Origin: Betaproteobacteria bacterium HGW-Betaproteobacteria-4
GTDB lineage: Bacteria > Pseudomonadota > Gammaproteobacteria > Burkholderiales > Rhodocyclaceae
NCBI GenBank assembly: GCA_002840785.1
Contig: PHCH01000005.1
Coordinates: 1 to 64,000 of the forward strand
DNA: 64,000 nt
Reading direction: 5' to 3'
In this document: piece after piece, positions 1 through 9,710 of the stretch
How positions within the stretch are numbered: the first letter of the stretch is position 1
Layout of the letters: every line of letters starts with the position of its first letter
Notes under the pieces: generated by a model
Seen by the model: only the letters and a program-made list of their open reading frames with translations
Told to the model about the DNA's origin: nothing
Database searches by the model: none
Position numbers and translations under genes: made by a program

Positions 1-3000
1 AATGAACAGGAATTGCGTCGCGCCCGACATTTTCTTGACCATCGTGCAGAAACGTTCGGTATTGCTGTCGTCAAGCGGCGCATCGACCTCGTCGAGCAGG
101 CAGAACGGCGCCGGATTGAGCTGGAACATCGAGAAGACCAGCGCAATCGCCGTCAGCGCCTTTTCGCCGCCGGACAGCAAATGGATGGTCGAATTCTTCT
201 TGCCCGGCGGCTGGGCGATGACCTGGACGCCGGCATCGAGAATTTCGTCGCCGGTCATGACCAGCTCGGCGCGGCCGCCACCGAAGAGTTCCGGGAAAAG
301 TCGCCCGAAATGGCCGTTGACCGTATCAAACGTGCTTTGCAACAGATCGCGCGTCTCGCGGTCGATGCGGCGGATGGCGTTTTCCAGCGTTTCCATGGCC
401 TCGGTCAGGTCGGCCGCCTGCATGTCGAGGTAACCCTTGCGCTCGGTCGCCGTTTCGAGTTCCTGCAAGGCGGCCATGTTGACGGCGCCGAGTTCGGCGA
501 TGGCGTTGGTCAGCCGGGTGATTTCGCCTTGCAGGGCCGGCGGCCGGGCGTTACCCAGTTCATTTTGTAGCGCCTCTTCATTGGCCCCGGCTTCAAGCAG
601 TTGCATGGCGAACTGCTCGGCATTGAGCGCCGCCGCCTGCTCCTTCAATTTGAGGTCGCCAATGCGCACGCGCAGCGGCTCAAGCCCCTGCTCAATGCGC
701 AGGCGCTGTTCCTCGAAGCCACGCAGGGCGTTGGTTGCCGCTTCGAGCGCATCGCGCTTGTCGGCCAGAATCTTTTCCGCTGCCTGCCGCGCTTCAAGCG
801 CCGCCTGCAAGGCGCCTTCCATTACATCCGGCGGTGCCGCCTCGACCTGCTCGGCGCACTGGGCGCGATCCTTTTCAATCCGGTTCAGTTCGCGCTGGGC
901 CATGGCCTGCTGGGCGAAGACGTCCTGCAGCTTGCCGTCGCATTCGCGCAGCGAGAACTGCGCTTCGCGCAGGGCGCGGTCGAAATCGGCGTTGCGCTCG
1001 CGCTCGGCACGCACGGCGCATTCGCACTCGTCGAGCCGGGTTTGCGCGCCATGGACCAGCACACGGATGCGGCCCAGACCGTCGCGGATTTCGGCGATGC
1101 GCTCGTCGGCCGCCATGTCGCGCTCGCGTTCGCTCTCTTCTTCCTCGGCCAGTTCGGCCAGTTGCTCCTGCAGACGCTCCTTCTGCTCCTTGTGGCGCTC
1201 AATGGCCTGCGACAGCTTGAGCACCTCGACCTGCACGGCATGCACGCGCTGCTGCCGGTCGGTGACGTACTGGCGGATTTCGCCCATTTCGGCCTGCTTG
1301 TCCTCGACCTGTTCATCGAGCATGACCAGCTGCTCGCGGATGGCGTCAGCCTTTTCCTCGGCCATGGCGATCCCGTCGCCCAACGCTTCAATTTCGCGCT
1401 GGCGTTCGAGCAGGCCGTGTTCGCCCTGATCCGGCGCAAAGAAGGTGACGCTAGCCGCGCTGACCAGATCGCCGCCGCGCGTCACGATGACCGCCCCCGG
1501 CGGCAGATCGGCGCGCTGCCCCAGCGCCTCGGCCAGCGTTTCCGCCGTGCGCACCTGGCCGAGCCAGTCGTCGAGCACGGCCTGGAGGGCCGGTTCGTCG
1601 CTGCGCACGCGCGCCGAGAGGACTCCTACGGTCAACCGGAAATTTTGGCCAAAATTGAAATCGCCCGGCAGCACCACGCTGAGCCGCGCGTCCGGCCGGT
1701 CGTGCAGCCAGGCGTCGAGCTTGGCCGGATCGTCGCAGGCGATGGCGCTCAAACGCTCGCGCAATACCGCTTCGACCGCCTCTTCCCAACCGGCTTCGAC
1801 ATGAATCTTCTGCCACAGCGCCGGCGCGTTTTCGAGCTCGTGGCGACGCAGCCATTCCGGCAATTTGCCGCTCTGCTGCGTGCGCGCCTGCATCTGCTCC
1901 AGCGCCGCCCGACGAGCCTGACCGGCGGCCAGTTCGCGTTCGATGCGCTGCACTTCGGCCTGCGCTTCCTTGCGCCGGGCTTCAAGCTGCGGCATTTCCT
2001 GCTGCAACTGCTGGAGCTGATCCTGATCGCCGGCCAGTTCCTCGCGCAGCAGGGCCAGTTCTTCTTCCTTCTCGGCGAGGTCCATTTCGTCCGGCGCGTC
2101 GTTGCCGCCGGTTTCCTCGCGCAGCCGTTCGCGGCGCAGCGTGATGGCCTGCAAGGCGCGCTGGGCGTGCGACTTGTTGGTCAGCTCGACTTCGAGTTTC
2201 TGCTCGCCGTTGGTCGACCGCGCCTTGAGGCGTTGCAGCTCTTCCTGCGCCTGGACGTGGTCTTCCTCGACCTGCGGCGCGATGTTCATCTGCTCGTGCA
2301 GCTTGGCCTCGGCCTCTTCGACGCGCAGCTTGGTGATTTCCTGCGTCTCTTCCCACTTCAGGCGATCTTCGGTCAGCTTCTCGGCCGTCTCGCCCCAGTG
2401 CTTGAGCTCGTCTTCCAGTTGCGTCAGGCGCGCCTCAAGCTGGCTGCGCGATTCGCGGCGATGGCGGATTTCCGCCTCCAGCCGGGCGACTTCGGCGTTG
2501 GCCGTGTACATGTCGCTCTGCGCGTTGTGCAAGGCGTCGCCGGCAGCAAAGTGCGCCTCGCGGGTTTCCTCGGCTCGTGCCTCGGTTTCGCGCAAGGCGG
2601 CGCTCTGCGCCTCCAGATCCGTCGTCGCCCGCTCGACGTCGAGCGACAGCCGCTGGCGCTCGGCCTCGGCTTCGCGCTTCCTGAGCAGCCACAGCACTTG
2701 CTGGCGCTGGACCAGCTGTTCGTTCAGGCCCTGATAACGGCGCGCTACTTCGGCCTGGGCTTCCAGTCGCTCCATCTGGTTGCCGAGTTCCTGGCGGATA
2801 TCCTCGACGCGCAGCAGGTTCTCCCGCGTATCTTCGAGCCGGCCGTTGGTTTCCTTGCGCCTTTCCTTGTAGCGCGTGACGCCGGCCGCTTCTTCGAGGA
2901 AAACCCGCAGGTCGTCCGGCCGCGCCTCGATGATCCGCGAAATCATGCCCTGGCCGATGATGGCGTAAGCACGCGGCCCGAGGCCGGTGCCGAGGAACAG

Positions 3001-3349
3001 GTCGGTAATGTCCTTGCGCCGGACCTTCAGGTTGTTGATGAAGTAATCGGACTGCCCCTGCCGCGTCAGCGTCCGCTTGACCGACAGTTCGGTGTATTGC
3101 GACCACTGGCCGAGGGCGCGACCGAGCAGGTTCTCGAAAATGAGTTCAACGGAAGCGCGCGACACCGGCTTGCGGTTCGACGAGCCGTTGAAGATAACGT
3201 CCATCATCGACTCGCCGCGCAGCTCCGAGGCTTTCGACTCGCCCAGCACCCAGCGCGCCGACGACGCCGACCAGTTGGCCGGGAACGGCCACCGCAGTGG
3301 GGTCGACGAAGGACTTGAAGCCGGAGAGTTTGAGTTTGGTAAGACGCAT
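1..3349 (-). pseudogene. smc: Chromosome segregation protein SMC, 3' end beyond window; reading frame broken near 3257 by loss of the Walker A segment
   Basis: Minus strand reads MRLTKLKLSGFKSFVDPTAVAVPGQLVGVVG then, in another frame, RWVLGESKASELRGESMMDVIFNG...GTGLGPRAYAIIGQGMISRIIEARPDDLRVFLEEAAGVTRYKERRKE... through LLSGGEKALTAIALVFSMFQLNPAPFCLLDEVDAPLDDSNTERF. No stop before window edge, which is why it is absent from the ORF track. Confidence 0.9.
1626..1661 (+). repeat. Interspersed repeat copy 1 (inside smc)
   Basis: CTACGGTCAACCGGAAATTTTGGCCAAAATTGAAAT. Confidence 0.85.
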
Positions 3350-3445
3350 GCCTGCTTGCGGCGCGGCCAATGCCGCCGCCATGACGGGGGCCGTATAATA
3401 ACATCGACTATTTGATCGCCCGGCCCTCAGGAAGGAAGGTTTCCG

Positions 3446-3919
3446 ATGAACCTCGACGACCAGTTTCTCGCCCGCGCCATCGAACTGGCCCGGCACGGCA
3501 GCGAAAGTGGCGAAGGCGGGCCGTTCGGCGCCGTCATCGTGCGCGACGGCAAGATCATCGCCGAAGGCTGGAACCGCGTCGTCGCCAGCCACGACCCGAC
3601 GGCCCACGCCGAGATCAGCGCTATCCGCACCGCCTGCGCCGGCGCCAACAGCTTCCACCTGCATGGCTGCACCCTCTACGCCTCGAGCGAACCCTGCCCG
3701 ATGTGCCTGTCCGCCGCATACTGGGCGCACATCGACCGCATCGTCTTCGCCAACAGTCGGGCCGAAGCCGCGGCCATCGGCTTCTGCGACGACGAGCTAT
3801 ACAGCGAACTGAACCGCCATTTTTCGTCGCGCAGCATCGTCATGGAACACCACCCGACACCGGGCGCGCTCGAACCGCTGGAACGCTGGGCGGCCAATCC
3901 GGGTCGAATCCCCTATTGA
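3446..3919 (+). CDS. Nucleoside (guanine/cytidine-type) deaminase
   Basis: HAEISAI and SSEPCPMCLSAAYW zinc deaminase motifs. Confidence 0.85.
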   Translation: MNLDDQFLARAIELARHGSESGEGGPFGAVIVRDGKIIAEGWNRVVASHDPTAHAEISAIRTACAGANSFHLHGCTLYASSEPCPMCLSAAYWAHIDRIVFANSRAEAAAIGFCDDELYSELNRHFSSRSIVMEHHPTPGALEPLERWAANPGRIPY

Positions 3920-3937
3920 GTCACCGGGGCCGCCCGC

Positions 3938-4255
3938 ATGCACTCCGAAGAAATTCCGCAACGTGCCGAAACCCTGCAGGTGCTGCGCCTGATCAGCGAG
4001 CATGAGCCCATCCTCATGCTCGGCAGCAACAATAATGGCTACGGCGAACGGTGGACGCTCTCCGGCCAGGAAGTCCAGCCGGCCATCGCCCAATTCCTGA
4101 TGAACAGCGGATTTATCGCCGAAATCGGCGAAACCGAACTCGGCGCCGTCAAGCTGGCCCTGACCGAAAAGGGCCGCGAATTCCGGGACAGGGGATTGGC
4201 CTGGTGGGCCGACCTCAACTTTCTCGAAAAGCTGAAAATCACGGTGTTCGGCTGA
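3938..4255 (+). CDS. Hypothetical protein (105 aa)
   Basis: ORF following the deaminase with plausible coding composition. Confidence 0.6.
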   Translation: MHSEEIPQRAETLQVLRLISEHEPILMLGSNNNGYGERWTLSGQEVQPAIAQFLMNSGFIAEIGETELGAVKLALTEKGREFRDRGLAWWADLNFLEKLKITVFG

Positions 4256-4444
4256 ACCGGCCGGGCAGGCCGAAAGCCGCATCCGGCTGTTTTACCCTGG
4301 CCGTAACCGCCACCATAAGCCGAAAGGACTAACTCTCGCGGCCAAGCGGCTACATCCGCTGAAACATTAGAAAATGATAATGGAACTCCATCTTGGCGCT
4401 TTGCACACGCAGGCGACGTCTTTCTATATTTGGAGTCCAATTTT

Positions 4445-4966
4445 ATGAACATCACGAAATCCGTAGCCGCCCTCGCCTTGGGCTTGGGTCTTGTTGCCAG
4501 CGCCCATGCTGCAACGCACGACTTGGGGACGGTCACTGCACCATCGACCTATTCCCAAGTAGTCCAGGTCGCCGTCGGCAGCTTTTCCGATCAATGGATA
4601 TTTGACGTCCCCACCACGTTGTTCTCCGGTGGCTCGGTCAGCAACCTGAACATTTCCATCCAGAATATCGGCGATCTATACAACATCAATGGCCTTTCCG
4701 TGCAGTTGTATGACAACGCCGATAGCTTGATCGCCAATCTCGATGGCAATGCAGGCAGTTCCGCCAACTACAAGGTCGGCTCCGGGGTGTTTGCGCCGGC
4801 CAACGACTATTACTTCACCGTCTCCGGCACGGCAACCGGCAGCCTCGGCGGTCAATACGTGTTCGCCGTATCGACCTTGCCGGTTCCTGAACCGGAATCC
4901 TACGCCATGCTGCTCGCCGGCTTGGGCCTCATCGGCGCCGTCGCCCGCCGCCGCGCTGGACGCTGA
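4445..4966 (+). CDS. PEP-CTERM sorting domain protein
   Basis: Signal peptide MNITKSVAALALGLGLVASAHAA; C-terminus PVPEPESYAMLLAGLGLIGAVARRRAGR. Confidence 0.9.
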   Translation: MNITKSVAALALGLGLVASAHAATHDLGTVTAPSTYSQVVQVAVGSFSDQWIFDVPTTLFSGGSVSNLNISIQNIGDLYNINGLSVQLYDNADSLIANLDGNAGSSANYKVGSGVFAPANDYYFTVSGTATGSLGGQYVFAVSTLPVPEPESYAMLLAGLGLIGAVARRRAGR

Positions 4967-4995
4967 TCCATAGCGGCTGTACCGAGCTGCGCGAC

Positions 4996-5023
4996 AAGAA
5001 GCCCGCCAACTGGCGGGCTTCTT
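4996..5023 (+). terminator. Rho-independent terminator after PEP-CTERM gene
   Basis: 13-bp stem AAGAAGCCCGCCA/TGGCGGGCTTCTT followed by T-rich tract. Confidence 0.85.
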
Positions 5024-5058
5024 CATTTTTGGTATCTGGGCAGCCCACAAGCAGACTG

Positions 5059-5094
5059 CTACGGTCAACCGGAAAAAATGCCCAATTTTCAACA
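5059..5094 (+). repeat. Interspersed repeat copy 2
   Basis: CTACGGTCAACCGGAAAAAATGCCCAATTTTCAACA. Confidence 0.8.
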
Positions 5095-5149
5095 GCCTCC
5101 TGGCTTGCTATGCTTATCTCATCGCAATGCCCCCAACCATCGGAACGCC

Positions 5150-5626
5150 ATGCTCGACAGCGACAACGCCGCCTTCATCCAGACCGGAGTCAGCATCAGC
5201 CTGGCCTCCTGCGCCGTTGATCGCCTGCCCTGCATGAGCCGCGGCCTGGGCTGCAAACTCATAGCCGGCGGGCATCAAATCGCGATATTCATCAAGCGCT
5301 CGCAGTCGGCCGAACTGCTCGACAACATCCGCAACACGGGCCGGGTCGCCAATGTCTTCAACCTGCCGAGCAGCAACCGCACCCTGCAGCTCAAAGGTGA
5401 CGACGCGCAGATCCTGCCTTTCGACCCGGCCGATCTGCCCGTGATCGAATCGCACATTCCCCATTTCCTCGACGAGGTCATCCCCTTCGGCATGCAGGAG
5501 AACATGGTTCGGGCGCTCTTTGCCTGCACGGTCGACGACCTGGTGACCGTGGTCTATACGCCAAACGCCGCCTTCACCCAGACGCCCGGGCCGAAAGCCG
5601 GCGACCCGCTGGGCACTGCGTCATGA
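5150..5626 (+). CDS. PNPOx-like FMN-binding family protein
   Basis: ATG at 5150; overlaps next gene; composition like pyridoxamine 5'-phosphate oxidase-like proteins. Confidence 0.5.
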   Translation: MLDSDNAAFIQTGVSISLASCAVDRLPCMSRGLGCKLIAGGHQIAIFIKRSQSAELLDNIRNTGRVANVFNLPSSNRTLQLKGDDAQILPFDPADLPVIESHIPHFLDEVIPFGMQENMVRALFACTVDDLVTVVYTPNAAFTQTPGPKAGDPLGTAS

Positions 5627-6960
5627 GCCTGCGCCTCGAGACCATCCGCGAATGCCTGGAGGGCATCATCCCGGGCCACATCGCCACCTGCGACCGGGCC
5701 GGAATGCCCAACCTGGCCTACCTCTCCCAGGTCGAATTCATCGACAACGAGCACGTCGCGCTGTCCTACCAGTTCTTCAACCGCACCCGGCAGAACATCC
5801 TGGCCGACTCGCCGGTGCGCCTGCTGCTGACCAGCCACCTGACCGGCGCCCAGTACCGGCTGACCCTGCACTACCTGCGCACCGAGGCGGCCGGGCCGCT
5901 CTTCGAGCGAATGCGGGCCAAACTGGCTGGAATCGCCTCGCACACCGGCATGGCCGGCATCTTCCAATTGCTCGGCGCCGACATCTACCACGTGCTGAAC
6001 ATCGAACAGCTGCCCGGCGAAACCGTGCCGCCGCCTCCGCCACCGGTCAATTGCCTGAACGCCCTGCGCCGGACGGTCGACCGCCTGGCCACCTGCAACA
6101 CGCTGGAATGCCTGCTCGAAAAGGCCGTCGACTGCCTGGAAAAAGAGTTCGGCATAGCTCACCTCATGCTGCTCATGCACGATGAGGCACGCGGCCGGCT
6201 GTACACTCTGGCCAGCCGCGGCTACCCGGAATCCGGCATCGGCTCGGAAATCCCGGTCGGCGCCGGCGTCATCGGCATCTGCGCCCGCGAACGCACGCCG
6301 ATCCGGATCGGCTTCACCAACAGCGAGTACGCCTACGGCCGCACCGTGCGCGACGGCATCGCGGCCGATGGCCAGGCCGACACTCTGGAAACGGCCATTC
6401 CCCTGCCCGGCCTGCCCGATGCAGCGAGCCAGATGGCCGTGCCGATCAGCGTCGCCGGCCGCCTGCTCGGTGTGCTCTACGTCGAGAGCGTGTCCGACCT
6501 GCATTTCGGCTACGACGAAGAAGACGCCCTCGTCGCTTTCGCCGCGCAACTGGGTCTCGCCATCGTCCACCACCAGCCGGCCGACGATCTGCCCGACGAG
6601 CCGGCCGCCAGCGAGGAAGCGGCGCCGGCCGTCGCCGGCACACCGCTGACCATTCGCCACTTCGCCGCCACCGACAGCGTTTTCATCGACGACGACTACC
6701 TGATCAAGGGCGTCGCCGGGGCCATACTCTGGGTGCTGCTCAGCGATTTTGCCGAACGTCGGCGCACCAGTTTCACCAACAAGGGCTTGCGGGTCGATCC
6801 CCGCATCCGCCTGCCGGGCGTCAGCGACAACCTCGAAGCGCGTCTGGTGCTGTTGCAGCGCCGCCTGGAAGAACGCGATGCCGGCATCCGGCTGACCAAG
6901 ACCGGGCGCGGCCGTTTTTCTCTGGCCGTAGACCACCCGCTGCAGCTCGTCGAAAGCTGA
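5623..6960 (+). CDS. PNPOx-like N-terminus fused to GAF domain and C-terminal region
   Basis: HIATCDRAGMPNLAYLSQVEFIDNEHVALSYQFFNRTRQNIL (PNPOx-like), GAF-like IPVGAGVIGICARERTPIRIG...MAVPISVAGRLLGVLYVES. Confidence 0.65.
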   Translation: MSLRLETIRECLEGIIPGHIATCDRAGMPNLAYLSQVEFIDNEHVALSYQFFNRTRQNILADSPVRLLLTSHLTGAQYRLTLHYLRTEAAGPLFERMRAKLAGIASHTGMAGIFQLLGADIYHVLNIEQLPGETVPPPPPPVNCLNALRRTVDRLATCNTLECLLEKAVDCLEKEFGIAHLMLLMHDEARGRLYTLASRGYPESGIGSEIPVGAGVIGICARERTPIRIGFTNSEYAYGRTVRDGIAADGQADTLETAIPLPGLPDAASQMAVPISVAGRLLGVLYVESVSDLHFGYDEEDALVAFAAQLGLAIVHHQPADDLPDEPAASEEAAPAVAGTPLTIRHFAATDSVFIDDDYLIKGVAGAILWVLLSDFAERRRTSFTNKGLRVDPRIRLPGVSDNLEARLVLLQRRLEERDAGIRLTKTGRGRFSLAVDHPLQLVES

Positions 6961-7096
6961 TTTTCGGGCGCTTCGCCCGCCTTTTCTTAAATGTTCATTC
7001 AGCGTTTCTTAAAAGAATCGTAAGCGGCCTCTGGCCGTCTTGTCAGCGTTTTCGGGCGGCCTAGACTACCTCCATCGCATAACGAATGGAGCGGTC

Positions 7097-8059
7097 ATGA
7101 CCCCGAAGCCCCCGGCAAAAAACCCGCAGCAACTGCTCGAACAGATGCTGCTCATCCGCGCCTATGAAGAGGCCATCGTCAACGGCAGCGCCGCCGGCAG
7201 GATGCCCGGCACCTGCACCTCGGTCGGCCAGGAAGCGGCCGCCGTCGGCGTAGTCAACGCGCTTGCCGCGGACGACCTGATCCTCACCAACCATCGCAGC
7301 GCCGGCCACCTGCTCGCCCGCGGCGCCGACCCCGGCCGCCTGCTGGCCGAAGTCATGGGCCGCCGCGACGGCTACTGCAAGGGCAAGAGCGGCTCGCTGC
7401 ACATTTCGGCCAAGGAACTCGGCGTCGTGCTGACCTCGACCATCGTTGGCGCCGAACTGTCGATGGCGCCCGGCGTCGCCTTGGCGCAGAGCATGCTCGG
7501 CCGCCCCGGCATCGTCGTCTGCTTCTTTGGCGACGGTGCCGCCTGCGAGGGCAGCTTTCACGAATCGCTAAATCTTGCCGCGCTGTGGAACCTGCCCATT
7601 CTCTACGTCTGTGAGAACAATCACTGGCAAGCCTTCGTCCATCGGCGCGAAGCGATGAGCCGGGAGCATGTAGCGGAGTGGGCCGCCGGCTACGGCATCC
7701 CGGCCCGGACGGTGGACGGCAACGATGTCTTCGCCGTGCTCGAAGCCGCCCAGGCCGCCGCCGCCCAGGTCCGCGAGAGCGGCCGACCCTACCTGCTGGA
7801 AACCCTGACCTACCGGACCCGCGGCCATCTCGAACCGGACGACCAGGCTTACGTCGACAAGGCCGAACTGGCCGCCTGGCTGGCCCGCGACCCGATCGCC
7901 AGCAGCCGCGCCCGCTTGCTCGCCGATGGCCTGCTGACCCAGGCCCAGGCAGCCGCCATGGCCGACAAAGTGGCCAGCCACATCGCCGTCGCCCAGGCCT
8001 TTGCCGAAGCCTCGCCCTTCCCTGCCGCGGATGAACTGACCCGCGACGTCTACGCCTGA
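7097..8059 (+). CDS. Thiamine-PP-dependent dehydrogenase E1 component, alpha subunit
   Basis: LIRAYEEAIVNG, GRRDGYCKGKSGSLHI, VVCFFGDGAACEGSFHESLNLAALWNLPILYVCENN. Confidence 0.9.
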   Translation: MTPKPPAKNPQQLLEQMLLIRAYEEAIVNGSAAGRMPGTCTSVGQEAAAVGVVNALAADDLILTNHRSAGHLLARGADPGRLLAEVMGRRDGYCKGKSGSLHISAKELGVVLTSTIVGAELSMAPGVALAQSMLGRPGIVVCFFGDGAACEGSFHESLNLAALWNLPILYVCENNHWQAFVHRREAMSREHVAEWAAGYGIPARTVDGNDVFAVLEAAQAAAAQVRESGRPYLLETLTYRTRGHLEPDDQAYVDKAELAAWLARDPIASSRARLLADGLLTQAQAAAMADKVASHIAVAQAFAEASPFPAADELTRDVYA

Positions 8060-8068
8060 GGATTCCCC

Positions 8069-8922
8069 ATGCCTACCCTGACCCTTTACGATGCTGTCGG
8101 CGCCGCGCTGACCGAAGAGATGCGCCGCGACCACAGCGTCATCGCCTTCGGCGAAGGCATCGCCACCAAACGCCACGAGCTGGTCGACGAATTCGGCGCC
8201 CTGCGTATCCGCAACACGCCGCTCGCCGAGGGCATCATTGCCGGCACGGCCGTCGGAGCTGCCGCCATGGGCCTGCGCCCGGTCGTCGACCTGCTCTTCG
8301 CGCCCTTTCTCTGCTACGCCATGGACGAGCTGGTCAACAGCGCCGGCAAGCTGCGCTACCTGTCCGGCGGCCAGTTCTCCTTCCCCCTCGTCACGCGGCC
8401 GACACCAAGGCCCTGCTCAAGACGGCCATTCGCGACGACAACCCGGTGCTCTTCTTCCTCGACATCGGGCTGCTCTACCAGCCGGGCGAGGTGCCCGCCG
8501 GCGAACATCTGCTGCCGCTCGGCCAGGCCGCCATCGTCCGCGAAGGCCGCGACGTGACGCTGGTTTCCTACGGCAAGACCGTGCACCACTGCCAGCAGGC
8601 GGCCGAGCAACTGGCCGGCCAGGGCATCGCCGCCGAAGTCATCGACCTGCGTAGCCTGAAGCCGCTTGATGAAACGACCATCCTCGGCTCGGTGCGGAAA
8701 ACCGGTCGCCTGGTCGTCGTGCACGAAGCCAACCGCCTGTGCGGCATCGGCGCCGAAATCGCCGCCCTGGTCGCCGAACACGCCTTCGCCGACCTCAAGG
8801 CACCGATTGTCCGATTGGGCGGCCCCGATGCCCCGGCCGCCGCCAGCTACCCGCTCGAACAGGCCTCGGTCCCGTCAGCCGAGGCAATCGCCGAGGCAGC
8901 CCGACGCCTCTGTTCCACCTAG
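8069..8922 (+). pseudogene. Thiamine-PP-dependent dehydrogenase E1 component, beta subunit, with internal frameshifting deletion near 8397
   Basis: N-terminal half 8069-8397 (IAFGEGIATKRHELVDEFG...YLSGGQFSFPLVTR) and C-terminal half from about 8398 (ADTKALLKTAIRDDNPVLFFLDIGLLY...) are in different frames; conserved middle segment absent. Confidence 0.8.
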
Positions 8923-8962
8923 AAACCAGCTTCAGCCTCAATTTTCAACAAGGAGAAAAACC

Positions 8963-9532
8963 ATGCACCCCAACCCCAAAACCCTGTTCGCCGCCACCCT
9001 CGCCTGCGCCCTGTTCAACACCAGTGCCCTGGCTGCAGATAGCAATTCGGTGCTGATCAAACGTGGCGAGAAACTGATCGCCTATGGTGGCTGCGTCGAT
9101 TGCCACACGCCTTTCAAAATGGGCGCCAACGGCCCCGAGAAGGACATGGCGCGCGGCCTTTCCGGCCATCCCGAAGAGCTTCGCCTGCCGCCTTCGCCCA
9201 AGCTCGACAATGCCTGGAACTGGGCTGGTTCGGCGACCATGACGGCCTTCACCGGCCCGTGGGGCACGACCTATGCCTCCAACCTGACGCCCGACCGCGA
9301 GACCGGCATAGGCGCCTGGCGCGAGCAGGATTTCATCCAGGCCATGCGCACCGGCAAGCATGTCGGCGTGGCCCGCCCGATCCTGCCGCCCATGCCCTGG
9401 CAGGCGGTCGCCTCGTTGTCGGAAAGGGATTTGCGGGCGATTTTCACCTACCTCAAGGCGCAGCCGGCCGTGAAGAACAAGGTGCCCGACTATCTGCCGC
9501 CCGCCACCAGCATCAGCAAAGCCGGCGGCTGA
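8963..9532 (+). CDS. c-type cytochrome (diheme-type family)
   Basis: Signal peptide; CVDCH heme motif; PILPPMPWQAVASLSERDLRAIFTYLKAQPAVKNKVP. Confidence 0.8.
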   Translation: MHPNPKTLFAATLACALFNTSALAADSNSVLIKRGEKLIAYGGCVDCHTPFKMGANGPEKDMARGLSGHPEELRLPPSPKLDNAWNWAGSATMTAFTGPWGTTYASNLTPDRETGIGAWREQDFIQAMRTGKHVGVARPILPPMPWQAVASLSERDLRAIFTYLKAQPAVKNKVPDYLPPATSISKAGG

Positions 9533-9710
9533 GCGGTTCCTCGGGATCCGGCCAGGTAGCAACGTAGCATTTGCTGCCTGGTGCGCGGTGGGATCTATGC
9601 CGCAAGATCGCGCGGGCGAAGCGCTGGCGGCTACGCCTTGCTTGCCCTTTGCATTAAACTGCCCCGCATATTTTCGATTCCCCCACCCCACCAGCGTACT
9701 GGAGAGCGTT

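Noticed and set aside
601-3318. 905-aa plus-strand ORF
   Set aside because: Antisense of smc; the minus strand gives canonical SMC sequence throughout.
7097-8922. Complete acetoin/pyruvate dehydrogenase operon
   Set aside because: Only E1 alpha and a broken E1 beta are present; no E2/E3 genes follow (a cytochrome c does), so no aco/pdh symbols were assigned.
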